In this document: in pieces, positions 17,613-25,740 of the stretch
Numbering within the stretch: the stretch's first letter is position 1
Layout: each line of letters opens with the position of its first letter
Origin: an uncultured Erysipelotrichaceae bacterium
GTDB taxonomy: Bacteria > Bacillota_I > Bacilli_A > Erysipelotrichales > Erysipelotrichaceae
DNA: 64,000 bases
NCBI GenBank assembly: GCA_902775735.1
Contig: CACYNH010000001.1
Coordinates: 62,001-126,000 of the forward strand
Direction of reading: 5' to 3'
Program-made: the position numbers and the translations under genes
Notes under the pieces: model-generated
What the model was told of the DNA's origin: nothing
The model's database searches: none
What the model saw: the letters and a program-made list of their open reading frames with translations, nothing else

Positions 17613-18980
17613 CTATTCGCTCAGATCCTCCCCGTTGGAGGCGATGACCTTTTTCAGCCAGTGATAGGATTTCTTGGGGACCCGCTTCATGTCGCGCAGG
17701 TCATGATTGGTGCGGTTGACATAGACAACGCCGTAGCGCTTGCGCATGTCGCCCTGTGAGGAAAGAATGTCGATTAAGCCCCAGCCCAGATAGCCGATGA
17801 CATCAATGCCGTCTTCCTCAATGGCGTCCTTCATGGCCTGGATGTGGCGGCGGTGATAGTCAATCCGGTAATCATCCTGGATTTCATGTTCGCCATCCCA
17901 CTCTTCATTGACGCCGATGCCGTTTTCAATCGGGAAGACCGGAAGCCCTGTGCGCTTTGCGATTTTATTGAGAACATCGCGGAAGCCGAGCGGGTCAATC
18001 TGCCAGCCCCACTCCGTGGCGGGAATGTAGGGGTTGGGCTTTCCGCCATACTGCAGCCACTCATTGACCAGGGTGTTTTCCGGAATGTTTTCAGCGCTGA
18101 TTGTTGAGGAGGCGTAATAGGAGAAGCAGATATAATCCTCCTTGTGCGCCGCCAGGATTTGAAGATCTTCTTCTGTCAGTCCGGTTTCAATGCCGTTCTT
18201 TTCAATATAATGCATGACCTCTTTTGAGAAACGGCCATGGGCGAAGGCGTCAAGCAGATTGTAATTGATGAATTCATCCCATCTGCGGGCGGCCATGATG
18301 TCTTCCGGCCGGCATGTGGCGGGATAGATTTCTGAATACGCCAGCATTCCGCCGATCTTCGCATCGCTGTTTTCATGCAGGAAAGTGCAGATGCGGGCGT
18401 GCGACAGCATGACATTGGAAATGATCTGATACAGCTCATCCGCCGTCTTTTCGCCATGCGTATAGCCGGCAATGCGGAAGGCAAGCGGCTGGGAATATAA
18501 ATTCTGCTCATTGAAGGTGATCCAGTACTTCACCTTTGAGCTGAAGCGTCTGATCATCTCTTCGCCATAACGCACAAAAGCGTCCTGCACATAGCGGGAC
18601 ACAAAGCCGTTGTATTCATTGGCAAGCTTCAGAGGCATATCGAAATGATACAGACAGATCATCGGTTCAATGCCCGTCTCAATCAGATCATCGATAAAGC
18701 GGTCATAGTAGGCGATCCCCTCTTCGTTGAAGTCCCCGTCGCCGTCTCTGACGACGCGCGACCAGGAGATCTGGAAGCGGTACATATTCATGCCCAGATC
18801 CTTCATCAGGGCAAAGTCTTCTTTATAGGAATGATAATTGTCATTGGCGAAATGCCAGTCGCTGCGGTTTTCCCCCGCTTCGACGATGTCATAGACGGAC
18901 AGGGACTTGCCGCCTTCATTCCAGCCGCCCTCCGTCTGCATGCTTGATACCGAGTTGCCCCAGAAAAATCCTTTTTTCAT
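17613..18980 (-). CDS. Glycoside hydrolase family 1 (beta-glucosidase / 6-phospho-beta-glucosidase)
   Basis: 455 residues from the ATG at 18980, chosen because AAGGGAG precedes it and MKKGFFWGNSVSSMQTEGG is the family start. The acid/base Glu is in WITFNEQN and the nucleophile Glu in FPIENGIG, each slightly different from the usual TFNEPN and TENG. It hydrolyses beta-glucosides in the cytoplasm; phosphorylated or free substrate cannot be decided, and no PTS gene is next to it. It is the first gene of an operon with a heterodimeric ABC exporter, an unusual pairing. Confidence 0.88.
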   Translation of the reverse strand: MKKGFFWGNSVSSMQTEGGWNEGGKSLSVYDIVEAGENRSDWHFANDNYHSYKEDFALMKDLGMNMYRFQISWSRVVRDGDGDFNEEGIAYYDRFIDDLIETGIEPMICLYHFDMPLKLANEYNGFVSRYVQDAFVRYGEEMIRRFSSKVKYWITFNEQNLYSQPLAFRIAGYTHGEKTADELYQIISNVMLSHARICTFLHENSDAKIGGMLAYSEIYPATCRPEDIMAARRWDEFINYNLLDAFAHGRFSKEVMHYIEKNGIETGLTEEDLQILAAHKEDYICFSYYASSTISAENIPENTLVNEWLQYGGKPNPYIPATEWGWQIDPLGFRDVLNKIAKRTGLPVFPIENGIGVNEEWDGEHEIQDDYRIDYHRRHIQAMKDAIEEDGIDVIGYLGWGLIDILSSQGDMRKRYGVVYVNRTNHDLRDMKRVPKKSYHWLKKVIASNGEDLSE

Positions 18981-18994
18981 ATCTGCTCTCCCTT

Positions 18995-19041
18995 CTGGTT
19001 TCTTCATGTGTAATCTTACACTTTTCAAAGAAACCAGACAA
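18995..19041 (-). promoter_or_regulatory. GH1 promoter with two nearly concentric inverted repeats
   Basis: Minus-strand TTGTCT (19036-19041), 17-base spacer, TAAGAT (19013-19018). The -10 lies inside GTGTAA-TC-TTACAC (19008-19021). A 10-bp repeat CTGGTTTCTT/AAGAAACCAG (18995-19004, 19028-19037) surrounds it. Both centre within two bases of 19015, suggesting operator DNA. Confidence 0.6.
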
Positions 19042-19055
19042 CCGAGCAGAACCCT

Positions 19056-19754
19056 TCATCCTTCTTTGCGGATCATCTGGTAGCCGATGCCGATGTGGGT
19101 GCGGATCAGCTCCTCGCCATCCGCTGTTCTGAGCTTTTTGCGCAGCGAGGTCATGTAGACGCGCAATGAGGAGATGTCGCTTTCCATTTCATTGCCCCAG
19201 ATCCTGGAAATGATCCAGGAGTGGGTCAGCACCTTGCCGGCGTTCTTCGTCAGCAGGCACAGAAGCTTATACTCGATATTGGTCAGGTGCACTTCCTGCC
19301 CGTCGGCATAGACAAGATTTGCCGCGTAGTTCACCGTCAGGCTGCCGTTTGTAAAGACGGCCTTTTCCTCTTTTGATTCCGCAAGATAATTCATCCTTCT
19401 CTGGGCGGCGCGGATTCTTGCCATCAACTCATCCACGGAAAAAGGCTTGGTGAGATAATCATCGGCGCCGGCGTCAAGAGCAGTGATTTTGTCACTGTCG
19501 TCGCTTCTGGCGCTGATGATGATAATGACAGCGGCCGACCATGTGCGCACTGTTCTGATCACATCAATGCCGTCCATATCCGGCAGACCGAGGTCCAGCA
19601 GGATCAGATCGGGATTCATCGAAGAAGCCAGGGCGATCGCCTGGGTTCCGGTTGAAGCCCTGATACAGCTGTACTGATTGATCTTCAGTGTTGTCGCGAT
19701 CAGATTGGAGACGGAGCTGTCATCCTCCGTCACAAGGATCCGGATATCATTCAT
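19056..19754 (-). CDS. kdpE: KdpE-like OmpR-family response regulator
   Basis: 232 residues. The receiver domain has the acidic pair in VTEDDS, the phosphorylation Asp in LILLDLGLPDMDG and the Lys in LTKPFSVDEL. A winged-helix OmpR domain follows (TNIEYKLLCLLTKNAGKV, then IWGNEMESDISSLRVYM). It overlaps the kinase gene by 4 bases. KdpE proteins normally switch on kdpFABC; no kdp pump is in the window, and the neighbours are ktrB and ktrA, so it probably controls Ktr. Confidence 0.88.
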   Translation of the reverse strand: MNDIRILVTEDDSSVSNLIATTLKINQYSCIRASTGTQAIALASSMNPDLILLDLGLPDMDGIDVIRTVRTWSAAVIIIISARSDDSDKITALDAGADDYLTKPFSVDELMARIRAAQRRMNYLAESKEEKAVFTNGSLTVNYAANLVYADGQEVHLTNIEYKLLCLLTKNAGKVLTHSWIISRIWGNEMESDISSLRVYMTSLRKKLRTADGEELIRTHIGIGYQMIRKEG

Positions 19755-21685
19755 AGACTCACTTCCTTTGCCTGAAGAAAAAAGGTAAATACGGCGCCAT
19801 GAGGCACAGCGTCACTGACTTCGATGGAAGAGCCGTGCGCCTTCATGATCAGCTGGCACAGATTCAGACCGATGCCCATATTGCGGCTTTTGTCTGTAGG
19901 CATCCGGCTGCCGGTGTAGAAAAGATCGAAAACATGCGGTTTGTCTTCATCGGCAATCCCGCTTCCCTCATCGGCGACGCTGACCCTGATCAGCTCACCT
20001 TCATGGAGGGCGCTGACCGTGATCTTTGTGCCCTGCGGGGTATATTTCAAAGCGTTATTGAGCAGGTTGTCCATCACCGTCATGATCAGCCGGGCGTTCA
20101 TGAGGGCAAAGAGCGGTTCATCATCAAACTGCGTTTCAATCTCATGATCCGTCTTCTGGCCAAGATGGCGGATGCTTTCAAGGATCACATCCTCCACGTT
20201 TTCAATGTTCATGGCAATATCGGCTTCATTTTCGATTCTGGTCATCGAGAGAATATTCTCCATCTGCCGGATGAGCCAGGACGAGTTTTCCTGCATGTCG
20301 CCATAGATTTCCTGACGGTCGCCGGCGCTCATTCTTTCGGCGTTTTCGGCCAGGTTCACCGCATTGCCGTAAATGGAAGTCAGCGGCGTGCGCAGATCAT
20401 GCGAGATCGAGCGCAGAAGCGCGGTCCGCATCCGTTCGTTTTCGGCGGCGATTTCCGCCCGGTGGTGTTCCTGTCTCATCCTCTCATTGTCAAGAGCCAT
20501 CGCGGCTTCATAGACGATGGAATACAGGATGGTCTGCTCAAAGCCGGAAAACGGGCTTTTGTTCATATCAATGCCGATGACGCCGTAGTTTCTGTTATCG
20601 GCATGGATGGCGATGTACTGGCAGCGGCATCTGCTGTACCGGTCGGTGAAGGCACCGCAGCGGCGGCTGTTTTCCTTAGTCCACTTCACTGCCTCTGTTT
20701 CCTGTTCCGTGTCTCTTTCAAGGGGCATCCCCGGACCGGCGGAAAAGAGCTGAGGCTCCTCCCCGTCATTTTCAGCCGGATAAAACAATACAGATCTGTT
20801 GAGCAGGCGGACAAGCTGCTGACATGTGATCGCTGTCATTTCCGCTGGATCGGAGGCTCTTTCCAGCTGGTTTGACGTGTCCAGGAGCACTTTTGCCTGA
20901 TAGGCGTTTTCGGCGGACCGGCGGGCAATGGCCTGAGCGTGGGCCGCCAGGGAGCTGGTGATTAATGCCGCCGCCAGGGAGACAAAGTAGGTCATGAGAT
21001 AGGCGGAATCATAGACCAGCAATGTGAAGCGGGGCTCAATGAACAGGAAATTGAACAGCAGGATATAAAGCACAGCGGCCAGAATCCCGTAGCGGCGGCG
21101 GGTGGTGATCAGAGAGGAGATCAGAACCGCCAGAATATAGACCGTGATGATGTTGGCGTTGGAATAGCGCGACTGGTAGAACCACCAGCCCACGGCCGTG
21201 GCGGCTGACATGAGGGCAATGACCCGCAGGCAGTCGGCCAGCTGGAACGGAAGCCGGTTGGCTTCCCGCTGTATGTATGGAACGACGGAGGAAAGACCGT
21301 TGGGAATGACATGGATCGTCACATCACTCAGAGAAGCGGTCAGCTGGTCGCTCAGCGGCTTTTTTGTCTGGATAAAAAACGCGGAGGGCGAGGAGCCGAT
21401 AAACAGATTTGTCGCTTTGATCCGCCTGGCGTATTCGGCAATGGAAACCGCGATGTCGCTGCTGTTCAGCGACCGGTATTCAAAACCGCATTTGCGGGCA
21501 TAGGCGATATTTTCCCTGAGAACGGCGTTTTCGCTTTCCATGGATGAATCGCCGACAAACAGCGCGGTGCCGGTGCTGCCCGGCACTTTCAGCATAGCCG
21601 CGGCCGCTTCAATCACCCGCTGGCTGGAGGGAGAGGAAGACATACAGACGAGTATGACCGGCGCATTGTCCTTGACTGCTGACAT
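19751..21685 (-). CDS. kdpD: KdpD-like sensor histidine kinase, short form
   Basis: 644 residues from the ATG at 21685, preferred because AAGGAG lies 6 bases before it; a longer frame from 21751 lacks a ribosome binding site. Residues about 8-130 are a UspA-like domain. The long N-terminal KdpD Walker domain is absent. Four close membrane segments (about 155-260) precede a GAF-like region and the kinase core: SISHDLRTPLTSI (phospho-acceptor His), NLLNNALKYT, DEGSGI and GIGLNL. It senses potassium or turgor signals and phosphorylates KdpE. Fifth in the ktrB-ktrA-small ORF order and overlapping kdpE. Confidence 0.88.
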   Translation of the reverse strand: MSAVKDNAPVILVCMSSSPSSQRVIEAAAAMLKVPGSTGTALFVGDSSMESENAVLRENIAYARKCGFEYRSLNSSDIAVSIAEYARRIKATNLFIGSSPSAFFIQTKKPLSDQLTASLSDVTIHVIPNGLSSVVPYIQREANRLPFQLADCLRVIALMSAATAVGWWFYQSRYSNANIITVYILAVLISSLITTRRRYGILAAVLYILLFNFLFIEPRFTLLVYDSAYLMTYFVSLAAALITSSLAAHAQAIARRSAENAYQAKVLLDTSNQLERASDPAEMTAITCQQLVRLLNRSVLFYPAENDGEEPQLFSAGPGMPLERDTEQETEAVKWTKENSRRCGAFTDRYSRCRCQYIAIHADNRNYGVIGIDMNKSPFSGFEQTILYSIVYEAAMALDNERMRQEHHRAEIAAENERMRTALLRSISHDLRTPLTSIYGNAVNLAENAERMSAGDRQEIYGDMQENSSWLIRQMENILSMTRIENEADIAMNIENVEDVILESIRHLGQKTDHEIETQFDDEPLFALMNARLIMTVMDNLLNNALKYTPQGTKITVSALHEGELIRVSVADEGSGIADEDKPHVFDLFYTGSRMPTDKSRNMGIGLNLCQLIMKAHGSSIEVSDAVPHGAVFTFFLQAKEVSL

Positions 21686-21740
21686 AGGCCACTCCTTTTC
21701 TTTTTCACGATCATACTCTTTTTCGCGGCTGTAAGCACTG

Positions 21741-21890
21741 TCAGTTGTCATAGCGGGAGTCATTTTCATCTTTCTTACACAAAGCGGACTGATTTTCGAT
21801 GAACCAGAAGAAGAAAGCCAGGGCCAGATACATGACGGCAGCGCCGAAGAGCGCACAGAACAGAATCAGAAAATCAGACATACGCTTCAT
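21741..21890 (-). CDS. Small membrane protein between ktrA and kdpD (49 aa)
   Basis: A 49-codon frame. Its ATG shares one base with the ktrA stop (TGATG), and it ends 55 bases before the chosen kdpD start. The product begins MKRMSDFLILFCALFG and continues into one long hydrophobic stretch (about residues 7-30), then a short charged tail ENQSALCKKDENDSRYDN. A single membrane helix is clear. I do not recognise a family. Size and place recall KdpF or other small transporter-associated peptides, but that is analogy only. Coupled translation from ktrA is the main support. Confidence 0.6.
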   Translation of the reverse strand: MKRMSDFLILFCALFGAAVMYLALAFFFWFIENQSALCKKDENDSRYDN

Positions 21891-22537
21891 CACTGGCGGA
21901 AGAAGATCCGCCTGAGATCCTCATATCTGCCCAGCACCAGCATCTGCTGTCCGGCATGCAGGACAGTCTCATTCGTCACATTCATATTCATCTTCCCTTC
22001 CCTGACCCCGAGAATGTTCAGCTTCCACTTCCGGCGCACATTCAGCTCACCGATCTTCATGTCATCCCAATGGGCGGGAACCCCGATCTCGAAAATCGAA
22101 TAGCCGTCGGTCAGTTCAATATAATCGGTGATATGGTCGGAGCTGTAGCGGATGGCGGTCCAGGTGCCCAGCTGCCTTTCCGGATAAACAACAGCCTCGG
22201 CCCCGTTGCGTAAAAGGAATTTTTCCTGGGATCCGGTCGTGGCCCGGGAAACGATTTTCTTCGCCCCGAGCTCATCCAGAAGGAACGTGGTTTCCAGGGA
22301 AGCCAGGAAATCATCACCGATCGCCACAATGCACAGATCAAAATCCCGGATCCCCAGCGAGGACATGAAATCCTGATCGGTGCTGTCGCCGATCTGTCCG
22401 TCCGATACCAGCGGCAGGATGCGCGCGATTCTCTCCTCATTGCGGTCAACCGCGACAACCTGATGTCCCAGTTCATGAAGCTTGCGGATTGTATAGCGCC
22501 CGAATCTTCCGGCGCCGATGACCAGTACATTTTTCAT
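21890..22537 (-). CDS. ktrA: KtrA/TrkA-type RCK gating subunit of a potassium channel-transporter
   Basis: 215 residues. The N-terminal RCK Rossmann domain has VIGAGRFGRYT and the acidic end of strand two in VAVDRNEE, binding ATP/ADP or NAD(H). A C-terminal RCK_C domain (about 135-215) in other species binds ligands such as c-di-AMP. It forms a cytoplasmic ring under KtrB. It follows ktrB by 10 bases. Confidence 0.92.
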   Translation of the reverse strand: MKNVLVIGAGRFGRYTIRKLHELGHQVVAVDRNEERIARILPLVSDGQIGDSTDQDFMSSLGIRDFDLCIVAIGDDFLASLETTFLLDELGAKKIVSRATTGSQEKFLLRNGAEAVVYPERQLGTWTAIRYSSDHITDYIELTDGYSIFEIGVPAHWDDMKIGELNVRRKWKLNILGVREGKMNMNVTNETVLHAGQQMLVLGRYEDLRRIFFRQ

Positions 22538-22547
22538 TTGATTCCTC

Positions 22548-23891
22548 CTATCCGACAGTCACTTTCTCAGGCGGATAACGCCGCGGGGTGCGGTTATGAC
22601 CGATCACAATCGCATACGAGATCGTCAATCCCCCTGCTCTGCCGAAAAACATAAACGCGCACAGAAGCAGTTTGCCCAAAGTATGAAGACCGGGCGTGAT
22701 TCCGGTGGTAAGGCCCACCGTGCCAAGCGCCGAAGCGCACTCGAACATGCATGCCAGTACCGGAAGCTGTTCACTGATGCTGAGAATGAGCGTCCCTGCC
22801 AGCAGCATGCAGACATAGACCGTCACCAGGGCGGCAGCCCGGTGAATGGTTTCCTCATCCAGACGCCTGCGGAAACAGACCGCGTCGGTATTCTTGTTCG
22901 TGACCGCTCTGGCGCTCAGAATAATCACCGCCAGCGTGGTCACCTTGAAGCCGCCGGCAGTCGAGCCCGGAGCGCCGCCGGTCATCATTAACACAATGCT
23001 CAATAGCAGCGAAGGCTCGCTCATCTTTCCGTAATCCACCGTGCTGAAGCCGGCTGTGCGGGGTGTCACCGCCTGAAACAGCGCCGCAAGCACCCGCTCA
23101 CTCCCCTGCGCTTCCGCAAACTCAAGGAAGTAGAAGAACAGAAACGGCAGAGTGATCAGGATCACCGTCATGGAAAGAATGATCTTCGACTGCAGCCGCA
23201 GTTTTTTCAGATGGAAATGACAGTCCAGAAGATCCCGCCATGTCGTAAAGCCAAGGCCGCCGATCACAATCAGCAGGATGATCACAAGGTTCACCAGTAC
23301 TGATGAGCGGTAAGCCGCAAGCGAGGCGAATGACTCCGATGTGCCGAGAATATCAAAGCCGGCGTTGCAGAAAGCGGAGACGGAATGGAAGACTGCGTAG
23401 CCTGCCCCTTTGAGAAAGCCGAACTCCCTCATAAACACAAAGCTCAGTAACAGCGCCCCGATGCCCTCGATCAGGAATGTCACACTCAGGAAAAACAGGG
23501 TGAACCGGATGATGCCGCCGGTCTGGGGCGCCGAGACCGCGTCCTGCATGGTCAGCCTTGAGACAATGCCGATCCTTTTGCCGCGCAGCACCTGGGCCGC
23601 CACCACCGCTGTCACAACCCCGAGGCCTCCGATCTGGATCAGGACCAGAATGACAATCTTACCGAACAGCGACCATTTCACTCCGGTTTCAAACAGGACA
23701 AGTCCGGTCACGCATGAAGCCGATGTGCTGGTGAAAAGCGCGTCGACAAAACTCACAGCCTGACCGTCCGCCGCCGCGAAAGGCAGACACAGCAGAATCG
23801 CCCCGGCTGCGATCAAAAGGACAAATCCGAGAATGATTGCCCTGAAAGTAGTGAAATGTTCACGAAAGAAGACTTGTATCCTGGTCCACAT
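22548..23891 (-). CDS. ktrB: KtrB/TrkH-type potassium uptake membrane subunit
   Basis: 447 residues, eight membrane segments in four M1-P-M2 units. The four pore-loop filters are visible with their conserved Gly: SASCVTGLV, SAFCNAGFD, TPRTAGFST and ASALGTVGLTTG. It carries K+ (with Na+ coupling in characterised members). First gene of the ktrB-ktrA-small ORF-kdpD-kdpE run. I looked for a c-di-AMP riboswitch in the short upstream stretch and saw none. Confidence 0.92.
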   Translation of the reverse strand: MWTRIQVFFREHFTTFRAIILGFVLLIAAGAILLCLPFAAADGQAVSFVDALFTSTSASCVTGLVLFETGVKWSLFGKIVILVLIQIGGLGVVTAVVAAQVLRGKRIGIVSRLTMQDAVSAPQTGGIIRFTLFFLSVTFLIEGIGALLLSFVFMREFGFLKGAGYAVFHSVSAFCNAGFDILGTSESFASLAAYRSSVLVNLVIILLIVIGGLGFTTWRDLLDCHFHLKKLRLQSKIILSMTVILITLPFLFFYFLEFAEAQGSERVLAALFQAVTPRTAGFSTVDYGKMSEPSLLLSIVLMMTGGAPGSTAGGFKVTTLAVIILSARAVTNKNTDAVCFRRRLDEETIHRAAALVTVYVCMLLAGTLILSISEQLPVLACMFECASALGTVGLTTGITPGLHTLGKLLLCAFMFFGRAGGLTISYAIVIGHNRTPRRYPPEKVTVG

Positions 23892-23972
23892 GTTTTTTCT
23901 CTTTACTCTGAAATTGTCGCTGAAGCGCCATTAAAACGGGATTAAAATCATGGAACCGGAATTAAAAAGACA

Positions 23973-24000
23973 TAAAAAAACCGGTTCGCACCGAACCGGT
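23973..24000 (-). terminator. Terminator of the FakA-like gene
   Basis: Perfect 9-bp stem ACCGGTTCG/CGAACCGGT with a T7 run on the minus strand. Confidence 0.9.
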
Positions 24001-24010
24001 CAATGGATGC

Positions 24011-24268
24011 TCAGCCCTGAAGGCCTTCCTCCTGTCTCTGCATGTTTTCAACAACCACATCGTAGATGTCGCCGATGGACTGTCCGTATTCAAGGACAAG
24101 CCAGGGTTCGTTTGTGTGGAAGTGAATCTTGATCAGCGTGTCATCGCCGACAACCAGCAGGCAGTCGCCTTTGAAATGCTCGAGAATATAGTCGTGGATC
24201 ACGTCTTCATCAAGATCATGACCGTCAATCAGAAGCTGTGTATCAAATTTAAATTCAAGCTGTTCCAT
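24011..24268 (-). CDS. Stand-alone FakA/YloV-like domain protein (85 aa)
   Basis: 85 residues. The segment GDCLLVVGDDTLIKIHFHT, followed by a Glu-Tyr and IGDIYDVVVENM, matches the part of the FakA/YloV DAK2-kinase family that reads GDSLVVVGDD-VKVHVHT, in the middle/C-terminal region beyond the kinase domain. No DhaL kinase domain is present. Such proteins are sometimes called kinase to dihydroxyacetone kinase, but this one cannot phosphorylate anything by itself. A strong AGGAGG precedes the ATG and a TATAAT-like -10 lies at 24292-24297. Role unknown; it could bind a fatty-acid-binding FakB-like partner. Confidence 0.7.
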   Translation of the reverse strand: MEQLEFKFDTQLLIDGHDLDEDVIHDYILEHFKGDCLLVVGDDTLIKIHFHTNEPWLVLEYGQSIGDIYDVVVENMQRQEEGLQG

Positions 24269-24386
24269 GTTTTTCCTCCTGAAACATTGACATTATAACA
24301 TGGCTTTTTCAAAAGAAAACCGATCCGCATTTTCACTTCGGGGAAACCGGGCAAAAGCAGGAAATATATCCTCAGGAGGAATCATC

Positions 24387-25217
24387 ATGGAAAAACTGCA
24401 GACCCTGACCGGGGAAGAACTGACCGGATCGCTCGGACGGTACGCGAAAACCGTCTTTACATATGAAGTATGGCCGCAATACCTCAGTGTCTCCGCCAAC
24501 TTTCATACCTTCAGTCTGGCAAACACCCTTCTTCTATGCGCCCAGAAACCCGATGCGCTTTATGTCGGGGGCTACCACTGGTGGCGCGACGAATTCGGCC
24601 GCCATGTGCGCAAAGGCGAAAAAGCCATCCGTCTGGTCTTTCCCGAATATGGGGAAGACTGCTGGCGGACCGCCTCCGTCTTTGATGTTTCGCAGACCGC
24701 CGGCGCCCGTATGCCTTCTTTTCTTACCCGCCGTTTCATGACTTCTCTCAAAGATGATCCCCTGTTTCTGCAGTCCCTTTTACTGGCTTCGCCGGTCCCT
24801 GTCCGTTTTGAGGAAACAACGGCAGGAGTCGCCGGATTCTACCGGCCGCTCGATCAGGAAATCATTATCCGACAGGGCATGCCGGCAGAGGAAACCATAC
24901 GGGTATTGCTTTATGAAATCGCCAGCGCTCTGGTTCATCAGGAGCACAGCGGCGACAGCAGACAGGACAGAATCAGACGGGAAATCGAAACTGCCGGCAT
25001 CGCCGGGATCGTGTCACGGCGTTTTATGCTGTCGGCTGACCCTTCCCGCTTCCGCCACATCGGTCTCTGGGCCAAAGATCAGAGCCCGGCCGATCTGACC
25101 GGCACTCTTGAAACAATCCGCTGTGCGGCGGACAAGCTGATCAGGCTGATTTGCGCTGTCCGTGACCCGCAGGCAGAGAGCAGCTATCCGGAGCCGCTTT
25201 CCCTGATTGCGGCATGA
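24387..25217 (+). CDS. ArdC-like antirestriction/ssDNA-binding domain protein with degenerate metallopeptidase half
   Basis: 276 residues from the ATG at 24387, fixed by AGGAGG at 24374-24379. Residues about 25-90 match the ArdC N-terminal domain: YLSVSANFHTFSLANTLLL, then a GGYHWW-RDEFGRHVRKGEKAIRLVFPE pattern. The second half resembles the ArdC zinc-peptidase region, but the expected HExxH reads YEIASAL (176-182), so the catalytic site is lost. ArdC-type proteins protect incoming plasmid DNA or bind ssDNA. There is no plasmid, relaxase or integrase gene nearby. Divergent from the FakA-like gene. Confidence 0.7.
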   Translation: MEKLQTLTGEELTGSLGRYAKTVFTYEVWPQYLSVSANFHTFSLANTLLLCAQKPDALYVGGYHWWRDEFGRHVRKGEKAIRLVFPEYGEDCWRTASVFDVSQTAGARMPSFLTRRFMTSLKDDPLFLQSLLLASPVPVRFEETTAGVAGFYRPLDQEIIIRQGMPAEETIRVLLYEIASALVHQEHSGDSRQDRIRREIETAGIAGIVSRRFMLSADPSRFRHIGLWAKDQSPADLTGTLETIRCAADKLIRLICAVRDPQAESSYPEPLSLIAA

Positions 25218-25244
25218 AAAAAGATCCGCAGGCGCGGATCTTTT
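25217..25244. terminator. Bidirectional terminator after the ArdC-like gene
   Basis: Perfect stem AAAAGATCCGC/GCGGATCTTTT with an AGGC loop; U-tracts on both strands serve two convergent genes. Confidence 0.85.
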
Positions 25245-25251
25245 CTGTGGA

Positions 25252-25635
25252 TTATGCTGAGAAAACTTCAGTCTCTTCTGCGGGCGCTTCGGCATTCTCC
25301 GCTTCAGGCATTTCACCTTCAGGCAGCTCACCTTCCGGGAATTCACCTTCAGGCATTCCTTCAGGACGAGGTCCGCCAGGACCATGGCCCGGTCCGCCAT
25401 GAGGAGGCATTCCGCCGGGTCCATGTCCGCCGGGACCGCCATGCGGCGGCATTCCGCCGGGGCCCGGTCCGCCGGGACCGTGACCGCCATGCGGCGGCAT
25501 CGGGGGTCTGTCTCCCCTCGGAGGTTCAGGGAATTCTCCTTCAGGCATTTCTCCTTCAGCGGGAAGTTCTTCTGTAATTTCTTCTGCGGGTTCTTCTGTG
25601 ATTTCGTCGAGGATCTCTTTGTTTTCTTCTGACAT
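25252..25635 (-). CDS. Acidic protein with a Pro/Gly/His-rich repeat core
   Basis: 127 residues from the ATG at 25635 (AGAAAGGG upstream). The N-terminus (1-35) and C-terminus (90-127) are Glu-rich, with repeated PEGE-[MFL]-P units. The core (47-89) is a repeat of GMPPHGG and GHGPGG units with almost no hydrophobic residues, so it should be disordered. Spaced His residues might bind metal, which is a guess. No signal peptide or membrane helix. I know no family for it. It lies downstream of another Glu-rich gene but is separated from it by a terminator. The repeats could be an expansion-prone sequence. Confidence 0.6.
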   Translation of the reverse strand: MSEENKEILDEITEEPAEEITEELPAEGEMPEGEFPEPPRGDRPPMPPHGGHGPGGPGPGGMPPHGGPGGHGPGGMPPHGGPGHGPGGPRPEGMPEGEFPEGELPEGEMPEAENAEAPAEETEVFSA

Positions 25636-25740
25636 ACTTTGTACCCTTTCTGTTATGGAAAGAATAGTCTGTCCCGATGAATCCGCACTGAATGAAATGT
25701 GGAGGTTTTCTGAACATGCATACAAATGCAGGACAGCAGA

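Noticed and set aside
19799-20875. A 358-codon plus-strand frame opposite kdpD
   Set aside because: It lies across the invariant kinase motifs of KdpD and has no start signals of its own.
23892-23972. Possible c-di-AMP (ydaO-type) riboswitch upstream of ktrB
   Set aside because: The stretch before ktrB is only about 80 bases after the preceding terminator and contains no recognisable riboswitch core.
24300-24386. A 29-codon N-terminal extension of the ArdC-like protein
   Set aside because: The ATG at 24387 has a perfect AGGAGG; the extension has no ribosome binding site and no domain similarity.
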